64,000 bases of DNA, taken from assembly GCF_012927085.1 (NCBI RefSeq), contig NZ_JABBFX010000001.1:3038001-3102000 (forward strand), in the 5' to 3' direction. Of the stretch, positions 46,793 to 55,938 are shown piece by piece. How positions within the stretch are numbered: position 1 is the first letter of the stretch; each line of letters opens with the position of its first letter. The notes under the pieces are model-generated. The model worked only from the letters and a program-made list of their open reading frames with translations. It did no database searches and was not told the origin of the DNA. The position numbers and the translations under genes are program-made. Source of the DNA: Ramlibacter agri (lineage in GTDB: Bacteria; Pseudomonadota; Gammaproteobacteria; Burkholderiales; Burkholderiaceae_C).

Positions 46793-47862
46793 TTGACCTG
46801 CGCTTCCTTGTAGTAGCCGCTGTCGATCAGCACCTTCTTCCAGTTGCTGGAGTCGACGGCCACGGGCTTCAGCAGGTAGGACGGCACGACCTTCACGCCG
46901 TTGTTGTAGGTCTTGGTGTCGTTGATCTGCGGCTGCTTGCCGGCCAGCACGGCGTCCACCATGTCGGCGGCGACCTTGGCCAGTTCACGCGTGTCCTTGA
47001 ACACGGTGCTGTACTGCTCGCCGCGCAGGATGGACTTGACCGAAGGCACTTCGGCGTCCTGGCCGCTCACGATGGGGCAGGGCTGTTGCGGGGTGCAGTA
47101 GCCGACGCCCTTCAGCGAGGACAGGATGCCGATCGACAGGCCGTCATACGGGGACAGCACGGCGTGCACCTTGTCCTTGCCGTAGAAGGCGGACAGCAGG
47201 TTGTCCATGCGGGACTGGGCCACGGCGCCGTCCCAGCGCAGCGTGCCGACCTTGTCCATGCCCATCTGCTTGCTGCGCACCACCAGCTGGCCCTTGTCGA
47301 TGAAGGGCTTCAGCACGGACATGGCGCCGTCGTAGAAGAAGAAGGCGTTGTTGTCGTCGGGCGAGCCGCCGAACAGCTCGATGTTGAACGGGCCCTTGCC
47401 CTGCTTCAGCCCCAGCTTGTCGACGATGGAGGTGGCCTGCAGCACGCCGACCTGGAAGTTGTCGAAGGTGGCGTAGTAGTCGACGTTCTTGCTGCCGCGG
47501 ATCAGGCGGTCATAGGCGATGACCTTGACGCCCTTGTCGGCCGCGTTCTGCAGCGCCTTGGACAGCGTGGTGCCGTCGATGGCGGCGATCACCAGCACCT
47601 TGGCGCCCTTGGTGATCATGTTCTCCACCTGGGCCAGCTGGTTGGGGATGTCGTCGTCGGCGTATTGCAGGTCGGTCTGGTAGCCGCGCGACTGCAGCAC
47701 CTTGACCATGTTGTTGCCGTCGTCGATCCAGCGCGCCGAGGACTTGGTGGGCATCGAGATGCCGACCATGCCCTTGCCCTGGGCGAAGGCGCCGGGCGCG
47801 AGGCCCAGCAGCGCGGCTCCGACCGCGAGGGCGCCGAGGAAGCTTCGTGTAGTGAGTTTCAT
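46789..47862 (-). CDS. chvE: Multiple-monosaccharide-binding protein
   Basis: A 357-residue periplasmic sugar receptor. Signal peptide [20 protein letters not shown]; mature start [23 protein letters not shown], then [26 protein letters not shown] and [18 protein letters not shown], closely following ChvE/MmsE. In Agrobacterium ChvE binds arabinose, galactose, glucose and xylose. A GGAGAC precedes the ATG. Its position directly after the arabonate dehydratase gene supports an aldose role. Confidence 0.92.
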   Translation of the reverse strand: MKLTTRSFLGALAVGAALLGLAPGAFAQGKGMVGISMPTKSSARWIDDGNNMVKVLQSRGYQTDLQYADDDIPNQLAQVENMITKGAKVLVIAAIDGTTLSKALQNAADKGVKVIAYDRLIRGSKNVDYYATFDNFQVGVLQATSIVDKLGLKQGKGPFNIELFGGSPDDNNAFFFYDGAMSVLKPFIDKGQLVVRSKQMGMDKVGTLRWDGAVAQSRMDNLLSAFYGKDKVHAVLSPYDGLSIGILSSLKGVGYCTPQQPCPIVSGQDAEVPSVKSILRGEQYSTVFKDTRELAKVAADMVDAVLAGKQPQINDTKTYNNGVKVVPSYLLKPVAVDSSNWKKVLIDSGYYKEAQVK

Positions 47863-47890
47863 GCTTGTCTCCTTGAGGGGCGTTGCGTGG

Positions 47891-49633
47891 TTAATGGGAA
47901 TGCCTGGGAACGCCGGCGCCCCGGCGTCCCACGAGAAAATCGAAGTCGCAGCCTTCGTCGGCCTGCAGCACGTGTTCGACGTACAGCTTGCGGTAGCCCG
48001 AGCCGTCCTCCGGCACCGGCTGCTGCGAAGCGGCCCAGGTGGCCAGGCGATCCTTCAGCTCGGCGTCGGGGATGTCCAGGTGCAGGCGGCCGCCATCGGC
48101 GTCCAGCTCGATCCAGTCGCCTTCGCGCACCACGGCCAGCGGGCCGCCGGCGCGCGCCTCGGGAGCGACGTGCAGCACCACGGTCCCGTAGGCGGTGCCG
48201 CTCATGCGCGCATCGGAGATGCGGACCATGTCGGTGATGCCCTGTTCCAGCAGCTTCGGCGGCAGGCCCATGTTGCCCACCTCCGCCATGCCGGGGTAGC
48301 CGCGCGGGCCGCAGTTCTTCAGCACCAGCACGGAGTCGGCGGTGACGTCGAGGTCCGGATCGCCGATGCGGGCCTTGTAGTCCTCGAGGTTCTCGAAGAC
48401 GACGGCGCGGCCGCGGTGCTTCAGCAGGCTGGCGGTGGCAGCCGAAGGCTTGATCACCGCGCCGTTGGGCGCCAGGTTGCCGCGCAGGATGCGCATGCTG
48501 CCGTCCGGCACCAGCGGCTGCTCCCAGTCGCGGATCACCTCCGGGTTGTACGAAGGGGCGTCCTTCACGTTCTCCCACAGCGACTTGCCGTTGGCGGTGA
48601 TCGCGTCCGGGTGCGGCAGGCGGCCCGCTTCGCCCAGGCGGCGCAGCACGGCCGGCAGGCCGCCGGCGTAGTAGAAGTCTTCCATCAGGAAGCGGCCGGA
48701 AGGCATCAGGTCCACCAGCGTCGGCGTGCCCCGGCCGACCGTGGTCCAGTCGTCCAGCGCCAGGTCCACGCCGATGCGGCCGGCGATGGCCTTCAGGTGG
48801 ATCACCGCGTTGGTGGAGCCGCCGATGGCGGCATTGGTGCGGATGGCGTTCTCGAAGGCGGCGCGCGTCAGCAGCTGGGACAGGCGCAGGTCCTCCTTCA
48901 CCATCTCCACGATGCGCATGCCGCTCATGTGGGCCAGCACGTAGCGGCGCGAATCCACCGCGGGGATCGCCGCGTTGTGCGGCAGGGTGACGCCCAGCGC
49001 CTCGGCCATGCAGGCCATGGTGGAGGCCGTGCCCATGGTGTTGCAGGTGCCGGCCGAACGCGACATGCCGGCTTCGGCCGCCATGAATTCGTGCAAGGTG
49101 ATGTGGCCGGCCTTCACCTGCTCCGACAGCTGCCACACCGCGGTGCCGGAACCGATGTCGCGGCCCTGGTGCTTGCCATTGAGCATGGGGCCGCCGCTCA
49201 CCGCGATGCCCGGCACGTCGCAGCTGGCCGCGCCCATGAGGAGCGCCGGCGTGGTCTTGTCGCAGCCCACCAGCAGCACGACACCGTCGATCGGGTTGCC
49301 GCGGATGGCTTCCTCGACGTCGATGCTGGCCAGGTTGCGCGTGAACATGGCCGTGGGGCGCAGGTTCGACTCGCCGTTGGAAAAGACGGGGAACTCCACC
49401 GGGTAGCCACCGGCTTCGAAGACACCGCGCTTCACGTGCTCCGCCAGCTTGCGGAAATGGGCATTGCAGGGCGTGAGTTCGGACCAGGTGTTGCAGATGC
49501 CGATGATCGGCTTGCCCTGGAATTCGTGGTCCGGGATGCCCTGGTTGCGCATCCAGCTGCGGTACATGAAGCCGTTCTTGTCCGTGGTGCCGAACCATTC
49601 GGCGGAGCGGAGTTTGGGGGGCGGCTTGGACAT
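47891..49633 (-). CDS. IlvD/Edd-family aldonate dehydratase (L-arabonate dehydratase-like)
   Basis: A 580-residue iron-sulfur dehydratase. Cluster ligands are expected in [26 protein letters not shown] and [13 protein letters not shown]. The pattern [23 protein letters not shown] at the start is that of pentonate/hexonate dehydratases rather than IlvD itself. It would convert L-arabonate (or D-galactonate/D-fuconate) to the 2-keto-3-deoxy acid. First gene of the minus operon; its promoter region is shared with the divergent sugar dehydrogenase and contains two FadR-type operators. The exact sugar acid is inferred from neighbours. Confidence 0.9.
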   Translation of the reverse strand: MSKPPPKLRSAEWFGTTDKNGFMYRSWMRNQGIPDHEFQGKPIIGICNTWSELTPCNAHFRKLAEHVKRGVFEAGGYPVEFPVFSNGESNLRPTAMFTRNLASIDVEEAIRGNPIDGVVLLVGCDKTTPALLMGAASCDVPGIAVSGGPMLNGKHQGRDIGSGTAVWQLSEQVKAGHITLHEFMAAEAGMSRSAGTCNTMGTASTMACMAEALGVTLPHNAAIPAVDSRRYVLAHMSGMRIVEMVKEDLRLSQLLTRAAFENAIRTNAAIGGSTNAVIHLKAIAGRIGVDLALDDWTTVGRGTPTLVDLMPSGRFLMEDFYYAGGLPAVLRRLGEAGRLPHPDAITANGKSLWENVKDAPSYNPEVIRDWEQPLVPDGSMRILRGNLAPNGAVIKPSAATASLLKHRGRAVVFENLEDYKARIGDPDLDVTADSVLVLKNCGPRGYPGMAEVGNMGLPPKLLEQGITDMVRISDARMSGTAYGTVVLHVAPEARAGGPLAVVREGDWIELDADGGRLHLDIPDAELKDRLATWAASQQPVPEDGSGYRKLYVEHVLQADEGCDFDFLVGRRGAGVPRHSH

Positions 49634-49644
49634 GCCGGCGAATA

Positions 49645-49655
49645 TAGTCAGACGA
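49645..49655. promoter_or_regulatory. FadR-family operator 1
   Basis: TAGTCAGACGA matches the FadR-subfamily consensus TNGTNNNACNA at every fixed position. It lies 12 bp before the aldonate dehydratase start codon, where bound repressor would block transcription or initiation of the minus operon. Confidence 0.75.
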
Positions 49656-49708
49656 ATTCAATCGTCCTCCCGGGGAAACCCTGAGGGAATTTCCGTAATG
49701 CGGCCAAT

Positions 49709-49719
49709 TAGTCTGACTA
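49709..49719. promoter_or_regulatory. FadR-family operator 2
   Basis: TAGTCTGACTA matches TNGTNNNACNA exactly and is itself a perfect palindrome around its centre. It lies 37 bp before the sugar dehydrogenase start. It forms, with operator 1, a pair 64 bp apart (about six helical turns) that would allow one repressor to control both divergent operons. Confidence 0.8.
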
Positions 49720-49755
49720 CATAATCCGCAACCGTTCCAATCCGGAGACCCTGCC

Positions 49756-50520
49756 ATGAGCGAATTCGCGCGCTATCCCAGCCTTGTCGACCGCACGGTG
49801 CTCGTGACCGGCGGCGCTACCGGCATCGGCGCGAGCCTGGTGCAGGAGTTCGCCGCGCAGGGCGCGAAGGTCGGTTTCGTCGACCTGCAGCGCGAAGCCG
49901 GCGAGAAGCTGGCGCGCGAGCTGGCCGGCAGCCGCCACGCGCCCTTGTTCCTGCAGACCGACCTGACCGACACCCGCGCACTCGAGGCGGCCATCGGCAC
50001 CGTGCGCGAACGCTTCGGCCCGATCCGCGCGCTGTTGAACAACGCGGCCAACGACCAGCGCCACAAGATCGAGGAGGTCACGCCCGAATCCTGGGATGCG
50101 GCCATCGCCGTGAACCTGAAGCACCAGTTCTTCGCGGCGCGCGCGGTGTCCGGCGACATGAAGCAGGCCGGCGGCGGCTCCATCGTCAACTTCGGCTCGG
50201 TCAGCTGGAAGCTGAAGCAGGGCGGCATGCCGGTCTACACCACCTCGAAGGCGGCGGTGCAGGGCCTCACGCGCAGCCTGGCGCGCGACTTCGGGCCCTT
50301 CAACATCCGCGTCAACACGCTGGTGCCGGGCTGGGTGATGACCGAGAAGCAGGTGCGCCTGTGGCTCACCGACGAGGGCCGGGCCGAGATCAAGCGCGGC
50401 CAGTGCATCGACGCGCCGCTGCTGCCGGAACACATCGCCCGCATGGCGCTGTTCCTGGCCGCCGACGACAGCGGCATGTGCACGGCACAGGACTTCATCG
50501 TCGACGGGGGCTGGGTGTGA
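49756..50520 (+). CDS. SDR-family aldose 1-dehydrogenase (L-arabinose/D-galactose type)
   Basis: A 254-residue classical SDR: TGGATGIG cofactor loop, LLNNAAND, catalytic Ser (NFGSVSW) and YTTSKAA, then IRVNTLVPGWVMT and DFIVDGGWV. The first enzyme of the locus, it would oxidise the sugar at C1 to the lactone. GGAGACC precedes the ATG. It starts a plus operon with lactonase, epimerase and keto-deoxy-acid dehydratase. Substrate is assigned from the pathway context. Confidence 0.88.
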   Translation: MSEFARYPSLVDRTVLVTGGATGIGASLVQEFAAQGAKVGFVDLQREAGEKLARELAGSRHAPLFLQTDLTDTRALEAAIGTVRERFGPIRALLNNAANDQRHKIEEVTPESWDAAIAVNLKHQFFAARAVSGDMKQAGGGSIVNFGSVSWKLKQGGMPVYTTSKAAVQGLTRSLARDFGPFNIRVNTLVPGWVMTEKQVRLWLTDEGRAEIKRGQCIDAPLLPEHIARMALFLAADDSGMCTAQDFIVDGGWV

Positions 50521-51461
50521 GCGCCGCACGGCCGCCCGAAGGCGCTCGAGCCGGAGTGCGAAGCCCGGAGGCTCTCCTGATTCCTGACGTGCGGCTGGCC
50601 GTCGACGCGCGCGACCGCCTGGGCGAGTGCGCGATGTGGTGCGAGTCGGCGCAGGCGCTGTACTGGACCGACATCGAAGGCCTGAAGATCAGCCGGCTGC
50701 AAGCCGATGGCCTGGTGCACGAATGGAAGCTGCCCCAGCGCGTGGGCAGCTTCGCTTTCTGCGCCGGCAGCCGCACGCAGATGCTGCTGGGCCTGGACTC
50801 GGGCATCGCTCTGTTCGACACGGCCAGCGAATCCTTGTCGCCGGTGATCGCTGTAGAAGCGGACGAGCCAACGACGCGCATCAACGACGGCCGCTGCGAT
50901 CGCCAGGGCCGCTTCGTCTTCGGCATGTACAACCCGAAGGAAGCCGCGATCAGCGGCTTCTATCGTGTCGATGCGGACCTGCGGATCGAGCGCCTGCCAC
51001 TGCCGCCCGCCGCGGTGGGCAACAGCATCTGCTTCAGCCCGGACGGCGCGACGATGTACTACACCGACTCGCCCACGCGCACCATCTGGTCGCTGGACTA
51101 CCACGCGGACGGCTGGCTCGGCACGCCGCGCGAGTTCGTGCGGCTGGGCGAGCAGGAAGGCTTTGCCGACGGTTCCTGCATCGACGCGCAGGGCGGGCTG
51201 TGGAACGCGCAGTGGGAAGGCAAGTGCCTGGTGCGCTACGACGCGGCCGGCGCCGAGACGGCGCGCATCGAACTGCCGGTGTCGCGGCCGACCTGCCCGG
51301 CCTTCGGTGGCCCCGACCTCGACGTGCTGTACGTCACCTCCGCGCGCGGTTCGCTGAGCAAGGAGCGCCTGCGCGACGAGCCTGCGGCCGGCGGCGTCTT
51401 CGCCGTAGCCGACACCGGCTGGCGCGGCCTGCCGGAAACCCGCTTCCAGCTGCGGCGATGA
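50517..51461 (+). CDS. SMP-30/gluconolactonase-family sugar lactonase
   Basis: A six-bladed beta-propeller lactonase, 314 residues from the GTG at 50517 that overlaps the upstream stop. The true family sequence starts at about residue 24 (DVRLAVDARDRLGECAMW); the first 20 residues come from a mini-repeat, and a perfect GGAGG stands 5 nt before an in-frame CTG at 50577, which may be the real start (294 residues). Metal ligands fit Glu in LGEC, Asn in TTRINDGRCD, Asn in GNSICFSPDG and Asp in GFADGSCID. It hydrolyses the aldonolactone made by the SDR. Confidence 0.88.
   Translation: MSAARPPEGARAGVRSPEALLIPDVRLAVDARDRLGECAMWCESAQALYWTDIEGLKISRLQADGLVHEWKLPQRVGSFAFCAGSRTQMLLGLDSGIALFDTASESLSPVIAVEADEPTTRINDGRCDRQGRFVFGMYNPKEAAISGFYRVDADLRIERLPLPPAAVGNSICFSPDGATMYYTDSPTRTIWSLDYHADGWLGTPREFVRLGEQEGFADGSCIDAQGGLWNAQWEGKCLVRYDAAGAETARIELPVSRPTCPAFGGPDLDVLYVTSARGSLSKERLRDEPAAGGVFAVADTGWRGLPETRFQLRR
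50518..50571 (+). repeat. Mini-repeat copy 2 at a gene junction, ending in Shine-Dalgarno GGAGG
   Basis: A 54-bp stretch beginning at the TGA of the sugar dehydrogenase and ending in GGAGG (50567-50571). It shares block order and spacing with 38216-38267 (TGAGC, GGCCGCCC, AAGG, AGTGCG, CGGAGG). The CTG at 50577 follows at an ideal 5-nt spacing. Confidence 0.65.
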
Positions 51462-52453
51462 ACACCGGCCTGCGCGAATACCACCTGGACAACGGCGCCG
51501 GACTGGCGCTGTCCGTCATCAACCGCGGCGGCATCGTCACCGGCCTGCAGGTGCCGGATCGCCACGGCCGCCTGGCCAACGTCGTGCTCGGACTACCCAC
51601 GGTGGCCGACTACGAGAAGCCGCATCCGCACCTGGGTGCGCTCGTGGGCCGCTATGCGAACCGCATCGCGCATGGGCGCTTCGCGATCGACGGCCACAAC
51701 TACCAGCTGCCGCAGAACAACGGCCAGAACACCCTGCATGGCGGCCCCGAAGGCTTCGGCCGCCGCTGGTGGGAAGTCACGCCGCACGGCAGCAGTTCGC
51801 TGGAGCTGCGCCTGGCGAGCGAGGACGGCGACCAGGGCTTCCCTGGCCGGCTCGAGGTGCAGGTGCGCTACACGCTGACGCCTCGCAACGAATGGCGCAT
51901 CGACTACCAGGCGCGCTGCGACCGGGCCACGGTGGTGAACCTGACGAACCATTCGTACTTCAACCTCGCGGGCGGCGGCAGCGTCCTCGATCACACGCTC
52001 ACGCTGGCGGCGCAGCGCTATTGCGCGGTCGACGCCTCCCTGATTCCTGAGAGCGTGGAAATGGTGGCCGGCACGCCTTTCGATTTCCGCACTGCCACGC
52101 GGATCGGCGAGCGCATTCGCGAGCCGCATCCGCAGCTGCTGCGCGCGCGCGGCTACGACCACAACTGGGTGCTCGATGGCGAAGGCCTGCGTTTCGCGGC
52201 GCGGGTGGAAGAGCCCACGTCCGGCCGCGTGATGGAAGTGCTGACCACCGAGCCGGGCGTGCAGTTCTACACCGGCAATTTCCTGGACGGCACGCTGGCC
52301 GGGCGCGACGGCGTGCTGCGGCAAAGCGACGGGCTGTGCCTGGAGACGCAGCACTTTCCCGATTCGCCCAACCACCCGGACTATCCGTCCACGCTGTTGC
52401 GGCCCGGCGAAACCTTCCACAGCACCACCGTCTACCGCTTCACCCATCTCTGA
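51458..52453 (+). CDS. Aldose 1-epimerase (mutarotase)
   Basis: A 331-residue galactose-mutarotase-fold protein: GRYANRIAHGRF, NNGQNTLHGGPEGFGRRWW (catalytic His), LTNHSYFNLAG (second catalytic His) and a late CLETQHFPDSPNHP with the catalytic Glu. It interconverts alpha and beta anomers so the dehydrogenase or transporter gets its preferred form. Its ATGA overlaps the lactonase stop. Confidence 0.92.
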   Translation: MNTGLREYHLDNGAGLALSVINRGGIVTGLQVPDRHGRLANVVLGLPTVADYEKPHPHLGALVGRYANRIAHGRFAIDGHNYQLPQNNGQNTLHGGPEGFGRRWWEVTPHGSSSLELRLASEDGDQGFPGRLEVQVRYTLTPRNEWRIDYQARCDRATVVNLTNHSYFNLAGGGSVLDHTLTLAAQRYCAVDASLIPESVEMVAGTPFDFRTATRIGERIREPHPQLLRARGYDHNWVLDGEGLRFAARVEEPTSGRVMEVLTTEPGVQFYTGNFLDGTLAGRDGVLRQSDGLCLETQHFPDSPNHPDYPSTLLRPGETFHSTTVYRFTHL

Positions 52454-52461
52454 GGTCCAAC

Positions 52462-53379
52462 ATGCCGCGCACGCGTTACCAGGGCGTCTTTCCCGTCGTT
52501 CCCACCACTTTCCGCGAGGACGGCACGCTGGACCTGGCGAGCCAGAAGCGCTGCGTCGACTTCATGATCGCGGCCGGTTCCACGGGCCTGTGCATCCTGG
52601 CGAATTTCTCCGAGCAGTTCCTGTTGTCCGACGAGGAACGCGAGGTCCTGACGCGGACCCTCCTGGAACACGTGGCCGGCCGCGTGCCGGTGATCGTAAC
52701 CACCACGCACTTCAGCACCGAGGTGTGCGCGGCGCGCAGCCGGCGCGCGCAGGAGCAGGGCGCGGCCATGGTGATGGTGATGCCGCCGTATCACGGCGCC
52801 ACCTTGCGTGTCGGCGAGGCCGGCATCCACGAGTTCTATGCGCGGCTGTCGGACCGCATCGCGATCCCGATCATGATCCAGGACGCGCCGGTGGCGGGCA
52901 CGTCCTTGCCGGCCCCTTTCCTGGCGCGCATGGCGCAGGAGATCGAGCACGTCGCCTACTTCAAGATCGAGACCGCCGGCGCGGCGAGCAAGCTGCGCGA
53001 GCTGATCCGGCTGGGCGGCGAGGCGATCGAAGGTCCGTGGGACGGCGAAGAGGGCATCACCTTGCTGCCGGACCTGGAAGCAGGCGCGACCGGCGCGATG
53101 ACGGGCGGCGGCTTCCCGGACGGCATCCGGCAGATCCTCGACCCGTGGCAACAGGGCGACCGCGAAGCGGCGGCGCAGGCCTACTACCGCTGGCTGCCAC
53201 TGATCAACTTCGAGAACCGGCAGGGCGGCATCCTGACCGCGAAGGCGCTGATGAAGGCCGGCGGGATCATCGACTGCGAGGCGCCGCGGCATCCGTTTCC
53301 GGCGATGAACGCGGCGGTCCGCGAAGGTCTGCTGGCGACGGCGAAGCGCCTGGATCCGCTGGTGTTGCGGTACGCGTAG
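52462..53379 (+). CDS. DapA-family L-2-keto-3-deoxyarabonate dehydratase
   Basis: A 305-residue class I aldolase-fold protein. The Schiff-base lysine is Lys168 in YFKIETAG. GVFPVVPTTF, ILANFSEQF, PVIVTTTHFST and GPWDGEEGITLL closely follow the keto-deoxyarabonate dehydratases of the Azospirillum type rather than dihydrodipicolinate synthase. It would turn 2-keto-3-deoxy-L-arabonate into 2-oxoglutarate semialdehyde. It is the fourth gene of the plus operon, 8 bp after the epimerase. Confidence 0.9.
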   Translation: MPRTRYQGVFPVVPTTFREDGTLDLASQKRCVDFMIAAGSTGLCILANFSEQFLLSDEEREVLTRTLLEHVAGRVPVIVTTTHFSTEVCAARSRRAQEQGAAMVMVMPPYHGATLRVGEAGIHEFYARLSDRIAIPIMIQDAPVAGTSLPAPFLARMAQEIEHVAYFKIETAGAASKLRELIRLGGEAIEGPWDGEEGITLLPDLEAGATGAMTGGGFPDGIRQILDPWQQGDREAAAQAYYRWLPLINFENRQGGILTAKALMKAGGIIDCEAPRHPFPAMNAAVREGLLATAKRLDPLVLRYA

Positions 53380-54342
53380 TCAGGCGCCAGCCTCCAAAGC
53401 GACCCCATACGACTCGGCCGCCGCGCTCTTGATCGCGGCCAGCATCACCCGGGCCGCCGGCGACAGCGGCCGGTCGGCGCGCGTGATCAGCCCGAAGGCG
53501 TCCATGTGGCAGGGCAGGTCCACCGGCAACACCGCCACCAGCGCGTGGCTGGCGTAGTACTGGCCCACGTCGCCGGCCACCAGGCCGATCATGTCGCCCT
53601 GCGCGATCATCTTGGTCATGAAGAGGACCGCCGCCGTCTCGATCAGGTTGGCCGGCGCTTCCAGTCCCTCTTCGCGAAACATCAGGTCGAAGCGGTGCCG
53701 CAGCACGCTGCCTTCTGGCGGCACGATCCAGCCCCAGCCGTTCAGGTCGCGCAGGCTCAGCTTGTCCACGCCCAGCAAGGGGTGGCCCGGGCGCACCATC
53801 GCCACGACGGGCTCCTCGGCCAGCGCCTCGAAGCGGATCGCCGTCTTGTCATGCTGGGCAAACAGGCGCGCCACGCCGATGTCGATGCGGCCCTGCGCCA
53901 TGCGTTCCATCAGCACGTCGCTGGTTTCGATGTGCAATGACACGCGCAAGGCCGGATGCGCCTGCTTCACTCGGGCCACGGCCTGCGGCAGCAGCATGAT
54001 GCCCGGCGTGGTGATCGCGCCCACGCTCACCTGGCCGAAGCGGCCGGCCTTCAGCTCCTGCACTTCGTCGTGCGCCTGGTTGAGGCTCGACAAGGCGGTG
54101 CGCGCGTGGCGGATCATCGCCTCGCCATAGGCGGTGGGACGCATGCCGCGCGGCAGCCGCTCGAACAGCGGGACGCCCAGCACGTCCTCCAGGTCCTTCA
54201 GCAGCTTGGACGCCGCCGGCTGCGTCATGGCCAGCACCTCGGCGGCCCGGTGGATGTTGCCTTCCTCGTCCAGCGCCACCAGCAGCAGCAGCTGGCGCGT
54301 CTTGAGCCGGGCGCGGATGAACCAGTGCGAGTAGTTGACCAA
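53380..54342 (-). CDS. LysR-family regulator (GbpR-like)
   Basis: A 320-residue LTTR. TTG at 54342 is chosen because a perfect GGAGG is 5 nt upstream and the product then opens MVNYSHWFIRARLKTRQLL, the form seen in GbpR (galactose-binding-protein regulator). The HTH region is LVALDEEGNIHRAAEVLAMTQPAASK, followed by a periplasmic-binding-like effector domain. It lies between the pathway operon and the divergent semialdehyde dehydrogenase-transporter operon, which it probably activates in response to a sugar. Confidence 0.87.
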   Translation of the reverse strand: MVNYSHWFIRARLKTRQLLLLVALDEEGNIHRAAEVLAMTQPAASKLLKDLEDVLGVPLFERLPRGMRPTAYGEAMIRHARTALSSLNQAHDEVQELKAGRFGQVSVGAITTPGIMLLPQAVARVKQAHPALRVSLHIETSDVLMERMAQGRIDIGVARLFAQHDKTAIRFEALAEEPVVAMVRPGHPLLGVDKLSLRDLNGWGWIVPPEGSVLRHRFDLMFREEGLEAPANLIETAAVLFMTKMIAQGDMIGLVAGDVGQYYASHALVAVLPVDLPCHMDAFGLITRADRPLSPAARVMLAAIKSAAAESYGVALEAGA

Positions 54343-54395
54343 GACTGCCTCCCCCGGGTTTGTATGAATGCCGAATCGTATATCGCAGAAGGCCG

Positions 54396-54405
54396 AATCG
54401 CGATT
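54396..54405. promoter_or_regulatory. Palindrome in the LysR/aldehyde dehydrogenase divergent promoter
   Basis: AATCGCGATT is an exact 10-bp palindrome in the 121-bp spacer, 54 bp from the LysR start and 58 bp from the dehydrogenase start. A related GAATCG lies 21 bp away near TATATCG. Position fits a LysR recognition site. Confidence 0.4.
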
Positions 54406-54463
54406 GGTCGTGTATCCCTGACCCACCTACCATGCGGCCCACCCCGAAGGAGCGTGTGGGCAA

Positions 54464-55900
54464 ATGGGCGAAGTCCTGAAAAACTACATCAACGGCCACT
54501 GGGAAATGGGTGTGACCACGGGTACGAGCGAGAACCCCTCGGACCTGGCCGCGCCCGTGGCCGACTACGCCCGCGCCGACGCCCGCCAGGCCGAGGCGGC
54601 CCTGGAAGCCGCCAGCGAGGCCTTCGCCAGCTGGGCCGGCGCCACGCCGCAGCGCCGCGCCGACGTGCTGGACTTCGTGGGCAACGAATTGCTGTCACGC
54701 CGGGACGAACTCGGCAGCCTGCTGGCGCGCGAGGAGGGCAAGACCCTGCCGGAGGCTGTGGCGGAGGTCGCGCGGGCGGGACACATCTTCAAGTTCTTCG
54801 CCGGCGAGGCGCTGCGGACGCCGGGCGAGAAGCTCGCCTCCGTGCGGCCGGACATCGAGGTCGACATCACGCGCGAACCGGTAGGCGTGGTGGCGGTCAT
54901 CGCGCCCTGGAACTTCCCCTTCGCCATCCCGGCCTGGAAGATCGCACCGGCGCTCGCTTACGGCAACACGGTGGTGTTCAAGCCGGCGGAGCTGGTGCCG
55001 GCCTGCGGCTGGGCGCTGGCCGAGATCCTGAGCCGAGCCGGGCTGCCGGCCGGCGTGTTCAACCTGGTCAATGGCAGCGGCCGGCAGGTCGGGCGCGTGC
55101 TGGTGGAAAACCGCCTCGCTGACGCCATCACCTTCACCGGCTCCGAGACGACCGGCAAGCAGGTGCTGCAGCAGGCCGCCGCTCGCGGCGCCAAGGTGCA
55201 GCTGGAGATGGGCGGCAAGAACCCGCTGGTGGTGCTGGCCGATGCCGACCTGGACCGCGCGGTGGACTGCGCGCTGCAAGGCGCCTTCTACTCCACCGGC
55301 CAGCGCTGCACGGCGTCGAGCCGCCTCATCGTCGACGCCAAGGTGCACGACACCTTCCTCACCCGCCTGCGCAAGCGCACGCGGGCGCTGCAGGTGGGGC
55401 ACGCGGAAGAGCGCGGCACCGACATCGGGCCGGTGGCGAGCCGCGCGCAATTGGACACGAATCTTTCGTATATCGAGGTCGCCCGGACCGAAGGCGCCGA
55501 ACACATCTGCGGCGGCGAAGTGCTGGAGCGGCCCACGCGCGGCCACTTCATGTCGCCCGCGCTGTTCCTGGCCACGCCCGAGCAGCGGATCGCGCGCGAG
55601 GAAATCTTCGGCCCGATCGCGGTGGTGCTGCGCGCCGACGACTACGAGCACGCGCTCGCGCTCGCCAACGACACACCTTACGGCCTGTGCGCCGGCATCT
55701 GCACGACCTCGCTGAAGCGGGCGATGCACTTCCGCCGCAACGCGCAGGCCGGCATGGTCATGACCAACCTGCCGACGGCGGGCGTCGACTACCACGTGCC
55801 CTTCGGCGGCCGCAAGGCCAGCAGCTTCGGGCCGCGCGAACAGGGGCGCCAGGCGGCGGAGTTCTTCACCACCATGAAGACCGCCTACACCTGCGCCTGA
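54464..55900 (+). CDS. 2-oxoglutarate semialdehyde dehydrogenase
   Basis: A 478-residue aldehyde dehydrogenase. Catalytic Cys282 (GQRCTASS) and general base Glu248 (LEMGGKNP) are present; the cofactor segment VIAPWNFPFAIP and the Lys in TVVFKPAEL point to NAD(P). Length and sequence style fit the pentose-pathway semialdehyde dehydrogenases (about 480 residues). It finishes the route to 2-oxoglutarate, and it begins the third operon, followed by a complete YtfQRT-YjfF importer. Confidence 0.88.
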   Translation: MGEVLKNYINGHWEMGVTTGTSENPSDLAAPVADYARADARQAEAALEAASEAFASWAGATPQRRADVLDFVGNELLSRRDELGSLLAREEGKTLPEAVAEVARAGHIFKFFAGEALRTPGEKLASVRPDIEVDITREPVGVVAVIAPWNFPFAIPAWKIAPALAYGNTVVFKPAELVPACGWALAEILSRAGLPAGVFNLVNGSGRQVGRVLVENRLADAITFTGSETTGKQVLQQAAARGAKVQLEMGGKNPLVVLADADLDRAVDCALQGAFYSTGQRCTASSRLIVDAKVHDTFLTRLRKRTRALQVGHAEERGTDIGPVASRAQLDTNLSYIEVARTEGAEHICGGEVLERPTRGHFMSPALFLATPEQRIAREEIFGPIAVVLRADDYEHALALANDTPYGLCAGICTTSLKRAMHFRRNAQAGMVMTNLPTAGVDYHVPFGGRKASSFGPREQGRQAAEFFTTMKTAYTCA

Positions 55901-55938
55901 ACGGTTCCATCCACCCAACCACGAGAAGGAGACACACC

